Below, piece by piece: positions 17,143-24,327 of a stretch of DNA of 64,000 nucleotides (positions are counted from its first letter, which is position 1; every line of letters begins with the position of its first letter). The translations under genes were made by a program, and so were the position numbers. Under the pieces are notes generated by a model, which had not been told where the DNA came from, did no database searches, and saw only the letters and a program-made list of their open reading frames with translations. This DNA is from Brevibacterium yomogidense (GTDB taxonomy: Bacteria; Actinomycetota; Actinomycetes; Actinomycetales; Brevibacteriaceae), in the NCBI RefSeq assembly GCF_016107685.1, contig NZ_JABASY010000001.1:152187-216186 (forward strand), written 5' to 3'.

Positions 17143-17378
17143 CAGAGCTTCACTCCCTTCGAGACGAGGTCGGCCACAACCGCGTCGATGCCGCGGACGT
17201 CGATCACCTTGATGCCCTTGACGGACACGTTGAGGGTGACGTTCTTGCGCAGAGACGGCACGTAGTAGCGCTTCTTCTGAATGTTCGGGTCGAAACGACG
17301 CTTGGTGCGGCGGTTCGAGTGGGACACGTTGTGTCCGAAACCGGGGACAGCCCCGGTCACCTGGCAGATCGCTGCCAT
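17142..17378 (-). CDS. rpmB: 50S ribosomal protein L28, zinc-free form
   Basis: A 78-residue L28 beginning [21 protein letters not shown], followed by the basic [12 protein letters not shown] segment. Only one Cys is present, so the four-Cys zinc ribbon of the other L28 type is missing. It is the first gene of the L28-L33-S14 operon. The ATG at 17378 has AGGAAG upstream, and a structured leader lies further up (17491-17564). Confidence 0.93.
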   Translation of the reverse strand: MAAICQVTGAVPGFGHNVSHSNRRTKRRFDPNIQKKRYYVPSLRKNVTLNVSVKGIKVIDVRGIDAVVADLVSKGVKL

Positions 17379-17939
17379 GTCTTCCTCCAGTTCACAGTTG
17401 GCGGCGGTGAAGCACCGGCCGGATCGAGCGAGTGTTGACGCATCCATCCAGCCGCCTGCCTGCATCCATCGCAGACATCAGCACAGCTTTCACCGGGTGC
17501 AGCTCCTGCGTGTGCGGACACACGCCTGTGGAGCCGCGATCGGTGAAGTTGCAGGCACCCGGTGAGGGTGTGCGTACATGGCCCGCCATGGGACGGACCA
17601 CGTGATGTCTCACCAGCGCTGTAGCCGAAGCCTGTGAGAGAGGGCCTAGCGTACGTGCAGCGCTCAATGAGCACATGCGGCGAGCCGTGTCCACAGCTTC
17701 CCCGCTTCCGCGCCGGGCATCCGGGCGACCGCAAGGGGTTCTGCGGCGACACGCCGCTTTCACAACAGTCCACAATCTTATGCGAGGCGGGAGCGGACCG
17801 GCAAGTCGGGGATCGGCGCGGACGGGTCCGCGAGGACGGCGTCAGATGTTGCCGCACCCGTAGCCGCGTGTCAGAGTGACTGCATGCACTTCCTGCCACC
17901 TGCGCCCGTGAGGATCGGGTGCCGCACGAACGGAGACCG
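17379..17939. other. Long divergent intergenic region, rpmB versus an anchored exported protein
   Basis: No convincing ORF or tRNA is visible in these 561 bases. The region must hold the rpmB promoter on the minus strand and the promoter of the plus-strand gene at 17940. The only strong structure I see is the nested stem at 17491-17564. I did not find an AT-rich palindrome of the Zur-box type (TGAAAATNATTTTCA-like). Confidence 0.5.
17491..17564 (-). promoter_or_regulatory. Nested stem-loop element in the rpmB leader
   Basis: An outer 10-bp perfect stem pairs CACCGGGTGC (17491-17500) with GCACCCGGTG (17555-17564). Inside it is a 7-bp perfect hairpin GCGTGTG/CACACGC (17508-17514 with 17519-17525, loop of 4), itself flanked by GCTCC/GGAGC (17502-17506 with 17531-17535). 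The element lies 113 nt or more upstream of rpmB and reads as a branched RNA in that direction. I do not recognise a named ribosomal-protein leader. Confidence 0.45.
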
Positions 17940-19241
17940 ATGAGCTCCGACGGTCGGCCTCCGTCGTCGCGCCCGCGCATCCGCAAGGCGCACAGTGCGG
18001 AGCAGGAGTACTCGGGCCCTGTCGGCTCGGACAGCGCTCCCGCGCAGTACACCGGCGGCGTCCACTGGTACGGGGGCGACGGGGTGCTCTACTACCGCGG
18101 TGACGACGGCACCGAATACTATCTCGCGTCCGACGGGGCCTACTATCCGCGCGGGCTGCTCGCGGAGGCGCTCTCGTCTGCGTCCGGCTCGTCGGCGTCC
18201 GGCTCGTCGGCGTCCTTCGGCTCCGCAGGAACCGGCGGCTCCTCAGCGCTCCGCGGTTCGTCGGCAGCCGATGACCGGTCGACGTACTACGAGTACATCG
18301 CGCGGCACTCGGGTGAACTCCCGGCCCACCCGGGCTCCGGGTCGGGGCGACCGCAGGGCCACGCCGGCCACGCGCAGGGAAGTCCTCACGCGGGCCCCCA
18401 CAGCGCCCTCGCCGAGGCCCCGGCCGGCTACCCGCCCGCGCCCCCCATGCCGTCTGCGCCACCGTTCGCTCCCGGGGCGGGCAGCTCACTGCCCACGAAG
18501 CCCCCTCACACGGAGCCCGTCGGGTCGCCCGGGTCCGCAGCCGTCGGCCACGTGGCGGGCAGTGGCTCAACCTCCGGGGCTGCCGCCAGTGCCGCACCCC
18601 ATGCCACCAGTGCCGCCGCTGTCGCCGCGGGCCCCGGCACCGACAACGGGAACGGAGGCACCCGCCCGCGCCGCAGGTGGGTGCCCGCAGCGGTCGGGAC
18701 CGTCGCGCTGCTGGCGGTCGTCGCCCTGGGCGTCACGCTGGGCTTCGTCTTCCTCGGACCCGACCGTGGCGTGCAGGCCACCGACATCGAAACGCCGGCC
18801 ACCGATCCGACCGACCGCACAGCCGATGACACCCCCGAAGCCTCGGAGGGTGCCCCTCCGCCGGCGGAGGACCTGTTGAACGAGCACGTCGCAGACGGCA
18901 CGCGCATCGCCCACGAGCAGCTGGAGGGCCAGTGGGTCGTCCAGCTGAGCGCCAAGAAGGAGGACCTGGAGGCCAACGGGCGCACGTGGGACGACGAGGC
19001 GATCCTCGAGGAGTTCGAGGAGAACCAGCGGCGGCACCCGGAGGCCGTGCTCCTGTGGAGCGGCGACTGGAGCAGCTTCCGGCTGGGCGACTTCTGGGTG
19101 ACCGTGCTCGCGGAGCCTTACGACGACCCTGCGGACGCGCTCGCGACGTGCCGGAACCTGGGGCTGGACCGCGACAACTGCTTCGCGAAGAAGCTGTCGA
19201 CGTCGGAAGGTCCCGACGGCACGACCGAGCTCAACGACTGA
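17940..19241 (+). CDS. Membrane-anchored exported protein with low-complexity N-terminus
   Basis: A 433-residue protein with three parts. Residues 1-245 are cytoplasmic and rich in Ser, Ala, Gly and Pro, with a Tyr/Gly block near residue 40 (GGVHWYGGDGVLYYRGDDG) and repeats of ASGSS. A single membrane helix follows RPRRRW near residue 250. The outer part begins with an acidic/Pro linker and ends in a compact ~95-residue domain (QWVVQLSAKKEDL to CFAKKLS) that resembles the C-terminal extracellular module seen in some actinobacterial anchored proteins. I cannot name it. Positive-inside charge supports type II topology. The start at ATG 17940 has CGGAG upstream. A cell-wall or sensing role is only a guess. 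Confidence 0.6.
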   Translation: MSSDGRPPSSRPRIRKAHSAEQEYSGPVGSDSAPAQYTGGVHWYGGDGVLYYRGDDGTEYYLASDGAYYPRGLLAEALSSASGSSASGSSASFGSAGTGGSSALRGSSAADDRSTYYEYIARHSGELPAHPGSGSGRPQGHAGHAQGSPHAGPHSALAEAPAGYPPAPPMPSAPPFAPGAGSSLPTKPPHTEPVGSPGSAAVGHVAGSGSTSGAAASAAPHATSAAAVAAGPGTDNGNGGTRPRRRWVPAAVGTVALLAVVALGVTLGFVFLGPDRGVQATDIETPATDPTDRTADDTPEASEGAPPPAEDLLNEHVADGTRIAHEQLEGQWVVQLSAKKEDLEANGRTWDDEAILEEFEENQRRHPEAVLLWSGDWSSFRLGDFWVTVLAEPYDDPADALATCRNLGLDRDNCFAKKLSTSEGPDGTTELND

Positions 19242-19248
19242 GCCGCAC

Positions 19249-19311
19249 GCAGAAGGCCCTGAGCGACGGGCGGGAGCCGGAGCTCCCACACACACGCTCA
19301 GGGCCTTCTGC
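19249..19311. terminator. Long hairpin between convergent exported-protein gene and zur
   Basis: Arms at 19249-19265 and 19295-19311 are perfect 17-bp complements (GCAGAAGGCCCTGAGCG type), with a further GC-rich stem in the loop. It follows the plus gene by 7 nt and the minus gene by 16 nt, so it can stop both. Confidence 0.75.
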
Positions 19312-19327
19312 CGCGACGGGTGGGGCG

Positions 19328-19762
19328 TCAGACCGCCCGCACACCTCCGTCGTCTTCGCGGCAGCCGGAGCACATGCCCACGAGCTCGATCGTGAACTCG
19401 ACGTCGCCGTACCCCAGCACCGAGGCCGACTGCGACAGAGATTCCTGCTCCGCCTCTGCGGCGATCTCCTCCGTGCGTCCGCAGTGGCTGCAGCGGAGGT
19501 GGTGGTGCGGGGTGTCGCTGCAGCGCCGGTAGAGCGCTTCACCGTCGCGACCGTAGGCCGCATGGATCTCACCCGCTTCGCTGAGGTTCTGCAGATGGCG
19601 GTAGACGGTCGCCAGCGAGATCTCCGCGCCGGCGGAGCGCAGGTTCATGTAGATGTCCTGCGCGGAGATCAACCTGCGGTCACGATCCATGATCGCGCGC
19701 AGGGAGTCACGCTGTGCGGAGCGTCGTTGACGACGCAGCGGTGCATTCTGATGTGGCGACAT
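19328..19762 (-). CDS. zur: Zur/Fur-family metalloregulator, probable zinc uptake repressor
   Basis: A 144-residue winged-helix repressor. The recognition helix region reads SLATVYRHLQNLSEAGEI, the Fur-family pattern. The metal-binding part has YRRCSDTPHHHLRCSHCGRTEEI and FTIELVGMCSGC, with two CxxC pairs for structural zinc. The YRRCS-HHHHL and TIE-GxCSxC pattern is closer to actinobacterial Zur than to Fur. It would repress zinc uptake and alternative ribosomal genes when zinc is ample. The neighbouring zinc-free L28-L33-S14 operon supports the zinc assignment. An AT-rich 500-bp gap lies upstream. Confidence 0.8.
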   Translation of the reverse strand: MSPHQNAPLRRQRRSAQRDSLRAIMDRDRRLISAQDIYMNLRSAGAEISLATVYRHLQNLSEAGEIHAAYGRDGEALYRRCSDTPHHHLRCSHCGRTEEIAAEAEQESLSQSASVLGYGDVEFTIELVGMCSGCREDDGGVRAV

Positions 19763-20263
19763 CGGCCACCCCTCTTTTGTTTACCCGTTCGTGCCTCCGT
19801 CATCCACGGTGAAGCGGCGCACGGAGCATGCTTTTCTGATGTCCGAGACCGGCAGGCCTTCACCAATCTCGGGATATTGCGTGTTTCAGAGTAACACTCG
19901 CAGTAGCCATAAGCATCTTGAAACAACATTAGTTTTAGTGACGGTCGCTACTGTCTCGCATTTCAAGAACTCCCGGGCGGGACGCACCCCCTGAGGCTCT
20001 GGCCTGCCGTTCCTCCGATTTTGACGTACCAGCCGACCGGTATTCGTCCGCCATTCTTTAGCCGCTTCGATCGCATTCCCGAGAGGTGCCAAACCTGAAT
20101 GAAAATACTACTGGCCAGTATGCGGAGAATGAGGAAATGCTACCGAAGAGTAAACAAAGAAATGCGCACTCGAGTTCACTATCAATGCGTACAGATACGT
20201 AGGCGGGGCGGTGCGCTGCGACACATTGTCGCTGCGCACCGCCCCGCCGCGGGAACCGCAGGA
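19763..20263. other. AT-rich gap upstream of zur without a recognisable gene
   Basis: These 501 bases are visibly poorer in G+C than the genes on both sides, especially 19900-20200. Short ORFs exist on both strands but none has a good ribosome site or a recognisable product. The last part holds the terminator of the E2 gene (20202-20248). The rest should include the zur promoter. It could also be a decayed gene. Confidence 0.4.
20202..20248 (-). terminator. Terminator hairpin after the E2 gene
   Basis: Arms at 20202-20222 and 20228-20248 pair over 21 positions with one mismatch around a 5-nt loop (ACATT). It lies 15 nt downstream of the E2 stop codon. Confidence 0.75.
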
Positions 20264-21751
20264 TCAGAAGAGCAGGCGGACCGGATCTTCCAATGCGTCG
20301 GCCACGTCGCGCAGGAAACGCGAGATCGTCTCGCCGTCGACGACGCGGTGATCCGCGGAGACCGTCACCGTCATCACTTCACGCGGAACTACTGACCCGT
20401 CAACAACCCAGGGCTTCGTCTGGACGCGTCCCACGGCCACGATCGCACTCTCGCCCGGGTTGATGATGGGGGTGCCCCAGTCGACCCCGAACACGCCCAC
20501 GTTGGTGATCGTGATGGTCCCGCCGGACTGAGCTGCAGGCGACGTGCGACCCGAGCGCGCGACCTCGACGAGTTCGCCGATGCCCTCACCGAGCTCCCGC
20601 AGACCCATCCGATCCGCGTCCTTGATGTTCGGCACGATGAGCCCGCGGTCCGTCGCCGCAGCGATCCCCAGGTTCACGTAGCGGCGCAGGACCACGTCGT
20701 CCCCGTCCATGCGCGCATTCATGTAGGGGTAGCGCATCGCAGTCTGCGTCACCGCCTTCGCCATGATGAGCAGCGGGGACACGCGGACGGTCTCGCCCAG
20801 CGCGCGGTCCGCCCTGAGGCGCCGCACGAGGTCCATGGTGCCGGTGACGTCGACCTCCACGCCGATCGTCACGTGCGGAGAGGTGAACGCGGAGGCGACC
20901 ATCGCGTTCGCCATCGCCTTCTTCACGCCCTTGACCGGGATGCGCTCCTCACGCTCCGCGGCCGAGGCGGCAGTGCCGGTCGTGCCCGCGGCACCCGCCG
21001 TTGCGGCCGGCTGCCCCGCCTCACTCGCGACGGGTGACGCAGCAGCCGCCCCCGCCTCGGCACCGGAGCCTTCGAGGTGCTGGAGGAGGTCCGCGCGTGT
21101 CACTTCACCGCTGGGCCCGGTCGCCGCGACGTCGCGGAGGTCGACACCGCTGTCCTTCGCGAGCTTCCGCACGGGCGGCTTCGCCAGAGGTCGTCCACCG
21201 GCCTCCGCGGCGGGAGCCTCGCCCCCGGGCGCAGGAGCGTCCGGGACGGCCGGTGCGGAGCCCTGCGCGCCAGCTGCAGCGGAGGCGGCGGCCGGGGTCT
21301 CAGGTGCGGGGGCCGCACCCGCGCCGGACGGTGCGCTCTTGCGAGGGCGGCGCTTCGAGGAGGAGGCGACGGCCCCGTATCCCACAAGGGTCGCGCCCGA
21401 GGTCTCCTCGGACGGAGCAGCGGGCGGGGCCTCGGCGGTGGAGGCAGTGCTGTCAGCACCGGTGGTCGCACCACCGGCGTCTGCTGCGGCAGGTTGCGCG
21501 GGCGGCTCCCCGCCCACGGGGCCGAACCGGACGATGGGTGTCCCCACCTCGACGGTCTGACCCTCCTCGACGAGGAGTTCCGCGATGGTCCCCGCGTGGG
21601 GGCTGGGCAGCTCGACGAGAGACTTCGCGGTCTCGATCTCGACGAGGATCTGGTTCACCGTCACCGGGTCGCCGGCGGCGACCTTCCACGAGACGATGTC
21701 AGCTTCTGTGAGTCCCTCTCCCGGATCGGGGAGGAGGAAGACGTCAGACAT
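20264..21751 (-). CDS. Dihydrolipoamide acyltransferase (E2) of a branched-chain 2-oxoacid dehydrogenase
   Basis: A 495-residue E2 with the standard order: one lipoyl domain (residues 1-77, lipoyl lysine in EIETAKSLVELPSP), an Ala/Pro/Gly-rich linker, a peripheral-subunit binding domain (PPVRKLAKDSGVDLRDVAATGPSG), a second flexible linker, and a catalytic domain ending in SADHRVVDGETISRFL with the HxxxDG active site. It transfers the acyl group from the E1 thiamine intermediate to CoA. It is the third gene after E1 alpha and E1 beta. No E3 (lipoamide dehydrogenase) is encoded here, so that component must come from elsewhere. A pyruvate-specific complex is possible but less likely, given the two-subunit E1. 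Confidence 0.88.
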   Translation of the reverse strand: MSDVFLLPDPGEGLTEADIVSWKVAAGDPVTVNQILVEIETAKSLVELPSPHAGTIAELLVEEGQTVEVGTPIVRFGPVGGEPPAQPAAADAGGATTGADSTASTAEAPPAAPSEETSGATLVGYGAVASSSKRRPRKSAPSGAGAAPAPETPAAASAAAGAQGSAPAVPDAPAPGGEAPAAEAGGRPLAKPPVRKLAKDSGVDLRDVAATGPSGEVTRADLLQHLEGSGAEAGAAAASPVASEAGQPAATAGAAGTTGTAASAAEREERIPVKGVKKAMANAMVASAFTSPHVTIGVEVDVTGTMDLVRRLRADRALGETVRVSPLLIMAKAVTQTAMRYPYMNARMDGDDVVLRRYVNLGIAAATDRGLIVPNIKDADRMGLRELGEGIGELVEVARSGRTSPAAQSGGTITITNVGVFGVDWGTPIINPGESAIVAVGRVQTKPWVVDGSVVPREVMTVTVSADHRVVDGETISRFLRDVADALEDPVRLLF

Positions 21752-21783
21752 GGTGTCCTTTCGGTGACGCGGTCGTGCTCCGC

Positions 21784-22761
21784 TCAGAACGCGAGCGAGC
21801 GGTCGACGGCGTCGAGGATGCGATCGAGGTCCGGCAGGTAGTGCTCTTCGAGCTTCGACGGCGGGTACGGGGTGTGGAACCCCCCGACCCGCAGAGCCGG
21901 TGCCTCGAGGTGGAAGAAGCAGCGCTCTGTGATCCGCGCGGCGATCTCGGAGCTCAGCCCCAGGAACACGGGGGCCTCGTGGGCGACGACCAGACGGCCC
22001 GTGCGCTTCACGGACGCCTCGATCGTGTCGAAGTCGATCGGGCTCAGGCTGCGGAGGTCGATGAGTTCGACGCTCGCGCCCTCCTCTGCCTTCGCGTTCA
22101 CGACATCCAGTGCGGTCGGCATGAGCGGCCCGTAGGAGACGAGCGTGAGGTCCGTCCCCTCGCGCACGACCTGCGCCGCGTGCGTGTCCGCACCGCGGGC
22201 AGCCGTGTCGACGTCGCCCCGCATCCAGTAGCGGCGCTTGGGTTCGAAGAACATCACGGGGTCGTCGCTGCGGATCGCATCCTGGATCATCCAGTACGCG
22301 TCATGCGCGGTCGACGGGGAGATGACCCGCAGACCGGCATGGTGGGCGAAGACCGCTTCCGGGCTCTCCGAGTGATGCTCCGGAGACCCGATCCCGCCGC
22401 CGTAGGGCACCCGGATGACCATGGGGATCGATTCGTGCCCGTGGGTGCGGGCGTGGAGCTTGGCGACCTGTGTGACGATCTGGTCGTAGGCGGGGAAGAT
22501 GAAGGCGTCGAACTGGATCTCCACGACGGGCCGGTATCCGCGGATCGCCATCCCGATGGAGGTGCCGACGATTCCGGACTCCGCGAGCGGCGCGTCGATG
22601 ACCCGCTGCTCACCGAAGTCCTTCTGCAGCCCCTCCGTCACCCGGAACACACCGCCGAGCTTCCCGATGTCCTCACCGATGAGCACGACTTTGTCGTCGT
22701 CCTCCATCGCCTTCCGCAGACCCGCAGTGATCGCCTTCGACAGAGGCATGGTGGTCGTCAT
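21784..22761 (-). CDS. 2-oxoacid dehydrogenase E1 component, beta subunit
   Basis: A 325-residue subunit of the thiamine-diphosphate-dependent E1. VLIGEDIGKLGGVFRVTEGLQKDFG and DAPLAESGIVGTSIGMAIRG are the canonical opening blocks, including the Glu that activates the cofactor of the partner subunit. PYGGGIGSPEHHSESPEA matches the branched-chain E1 beta group. It starts one base after the stop of E1 alpha. With E1 alpha it decarboxylates branched-chain 2-oxoacids from Val, Leu and Ile, feeding branched fatty-acid primers and catabolism. Confidence 0.9.
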   Translation of the reverse strand: MTTTMPLSKAITAGLRKAMEDDDKVVLIGEDIGKLGGVFRVTEGLQKDFGEQRVIDAPLAESGIVGTSIGMAIRGYRPVVEIQFDAFIFPAYDQIVTQVAKLHARTHGHESIPMVIRVPYGGGIGSPEHHSESPEAVFAHHAGLRVISPSTAHDAYWMIQDAIRSDDPVMFFEPKRRYWMRGDVDTAARGADTHAAQVVREGTDLTLVSYGPLMPTALDVVNAKAEEGASVELIDLRSLSPIDFDTIEASVKRTGRLVVAHEAPVFLGLSSEIAARITERCFFHLEAPALRVGGFHTPYPPSKLEEHYLPDLDRILDAVDRSLAF

Positions 22762-22762
22762 G

Positions 22763-23911
22763 TCAGGCGTTCGCCTCCGCATCCGCGAACGAGTCGAGAT
22801 AGGCGAGGTACGTCTCACGCTCCTCGTCGACCAGCGCGTGCGGCTCCGAGTAGACGTTCTCCCACATCGCCTCGGGAGACGGCGGGGTCATGTCGACGCA
22901 CGTCTTGCGGATGCGGGCGGCCAGCTGGTCCGCCTCCGCGTCCACGCTCGCGAATTCGTCGGAGGTGATGCCCTCCTTCTCGAGGAAGCGGCGCAGGCGC
23001 AGGATCGGATCCTTCGCGGCCCACGCCTCCGTCTCCGCGTCGCTGCGGTACTTCGAGGGGTCGTCCGCGGTCGTGTGAGCGCCCATCCGGTACGTGTACG
23101 CCTCGATGAGCAGCGGGCCGTTGCCCGCGCGGATCGAGTCCGCACTGGCGCGCGCCACCGCGTAGGTCGCCAGCACGTCGTTGCCGTCGACCCGGATCCC
23201 CGGGACGCCGAAGCCCCTGCCGCGCTGATTGAGCGGAACCGGTGTCTGGACGCTCGTGGGCTCCGAGATCGCCCACTGGTTGTTCTGACAGTAGAAGAGG
23301 ACGGGTGCGTTGAACGCGCCCGCGAACGTGAGTCCCTCCGACACGTCGCCCTGCGAGCTGGCCCCGTCGCCGAAGCAGGCGACTGCGATGGCGTCGCGAT
23401 CGACGTCACCGGTGCCCACGTCGCCGTCCATCTGGATGCCCATGGCGTAGCCGGTCGCATGGAGGACCTGCGAGCCGATGACGATCGTGTACGTGTGGAA
23501 GCGGTTGGCCTGAGGGTCCCACCCTCCGTGGCTCTGACCGCGGAACATGCCCAGCAGCTCCGTGGGGTCGATCCCGCGCGTCCACGCGACGCCGTGCTCC
23601 CGGTACGTCGGGAAGACGAAGTCCTGCGAACGCAGCGCGCGTCCCAGACCGATCTGTGCGGCTTCCTGCCCCAGCAATGGGGCCCACAGGCCCAGCTGGC
23701 CCTGACGCTGCAGGGCGTTGCCCTCCGCGTCGACACGGCGCACCAGCACCATGTCGCGGTAGAAGCCGAAGAGGTCCTTCGTGTCGAGCTCTGCGGCGAA
23801 CACGTCGTATTCGCCGGAGCTGACCCGATCGCCCTCCGGGGTGAGCATTTGAATCATGTGCGGTCCCGCCTGCCTCTTCGCACGCGCTCCCGCTGAAAGG
23901 TCGGATGTCAT
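22763..23911 (-). CDS. 2-oxoacid dehydrogenase E1 component, alpha subunit
   Basis: A 382-residue TPP-binding subunit. The cofactor motif runs CFGDGASSQGDVSEGLTFAGAFNAPVLFYCQNNQWAIS in order (quoted in parts: GDGASSQGD and NNQWAIS), which is the GDG-N pattern. TYREHGVAWTRG and AHTTADDPSKYRSD fit the branched-chain type, with the phosphorylatable-loop region. ATG 23911 has a strong GGAGAGGAGAG ribosome site; the much longer ORF upstream is spurious. It is the first gene of the operon and has a 416-nt leader region with several inverted repeats. Confidence 0.9.
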   Translation of the reverse strand: MTSDLSAGARAKRQAGPHMIQMLTPEGDRVSSGEYDVFAAELDTKDLFGFYRDMVLVRRVDAEGNALQRQGQLGLWAPLLGQEAAQIGLGRALRSQDFVFPTYREHGVAWTRGIDPTELLGMFRGQSHGGWDPQANRFHTYTIVIGSQVLHATGYAMGIQMDGDVGTGDVDRDAIAVACFGDGASSQGDVSEGLTFAGAFNAPVLFYCQNNQWAISEPTSVQTPVPLNQRGRGFGVPGIRVDGNDVLATYAVARASADSIRAGNGPLLIEAYTYRMGAHTTADDPSKYRSDAETEAWAAKDPILRLRRFLEKEGITSDEFASVDAEADQLAARIRKTCVDMTPPSPEAMWENVYSEPHALVDEERETYLAYLDSFADAEANA

Positions 23912-23968
23912 CGTTCTCTCCTCTCCTGGGCGCTGACTCCCGGGTGTGGGTGTCGCGCTCGGATGGTG

Positions 23969-23994
23969 GAGTGCCTGCGGTTGTGCGGGCACTC
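23969..23994 (-). promoter_or_regulatory. Hairpin in the 5' leader of the E1 alpha gene
   Basis: GAGTGCCTGC pairs with GCGGGCACTC (one G-U pair) around a 6-nt loop, 58 nt upstream of the start codon. It could be an attenuator or an mRNA-stability element. No U-tract follows it. Confidence 0.4.
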
Positions 23995-24238
23995 TCATCG
24001 TGATGCGTTTCACATCGTGGGATTCACGATACCCGAGCGCGCGAGCCGTGCCAAGCCGAGTTGCACGCCTGACGTGCGTTCTCCTGTGGGTCGCCCGACG
24101 GTTGTCCAGCGACACGGGAGCCGCTCCCGGCAGTGCCGTTCGCGTCTCCTCGCACCTCCAACGTACGGCCGTCGTCCGTGCGTTAGAGGTTGGGAACAGC
24201 GCTGGGCCGAACCCTGTGCGGCACCCCACAATCGCTTC

Positions 24239-24257
24239 GACGTCATAGTTTGACGTC
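24239..24257. promoter_or_regulatory. Perfect palindrome GACGTCA-N5-TGACGTC
   Basis: Seven-bp arms are separated by TAGTT. The site lies about 330 nt upstream of the E1 alpha start and 70 nt beyond the end of the hydrolase gene, and has the geometry of a dimeric repressor operator. No regulator is encoded beside it. Confidence 0.4.
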
Positions 24258-24327
24258 CGAGTAAGTGCAGGTGAGGGGCCCAGGGGAAGCCGTAGTGAGC
24301 GGTGTCGCGGGCGGTGTCGCGGGCAGG

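Larger units (their letters stand above)
23912..24327. other. Leader and upstream region of the E1-E2 operon
   Basis: No gene is evident. Three inverted repeats stand out: a 10-bp hairpin with one G-U pair (23969-23978 with 23985-23994), ATCGTG/CACGAT (24014-24019 with 24025-24030), and GACGTCA/TGACGTC (24239-24245 with 24251-24257). The first lies in the probable 5' UTR and the other two look like protein-binding sites. Confidence 0.5.

Noticed and set aside
17379..17939. tRNA or small RNA gene in the long divergent gap
   Set aside because: No cloverleaf with T-loop consensus is visible; the paired arms are better explained as a leader structure.
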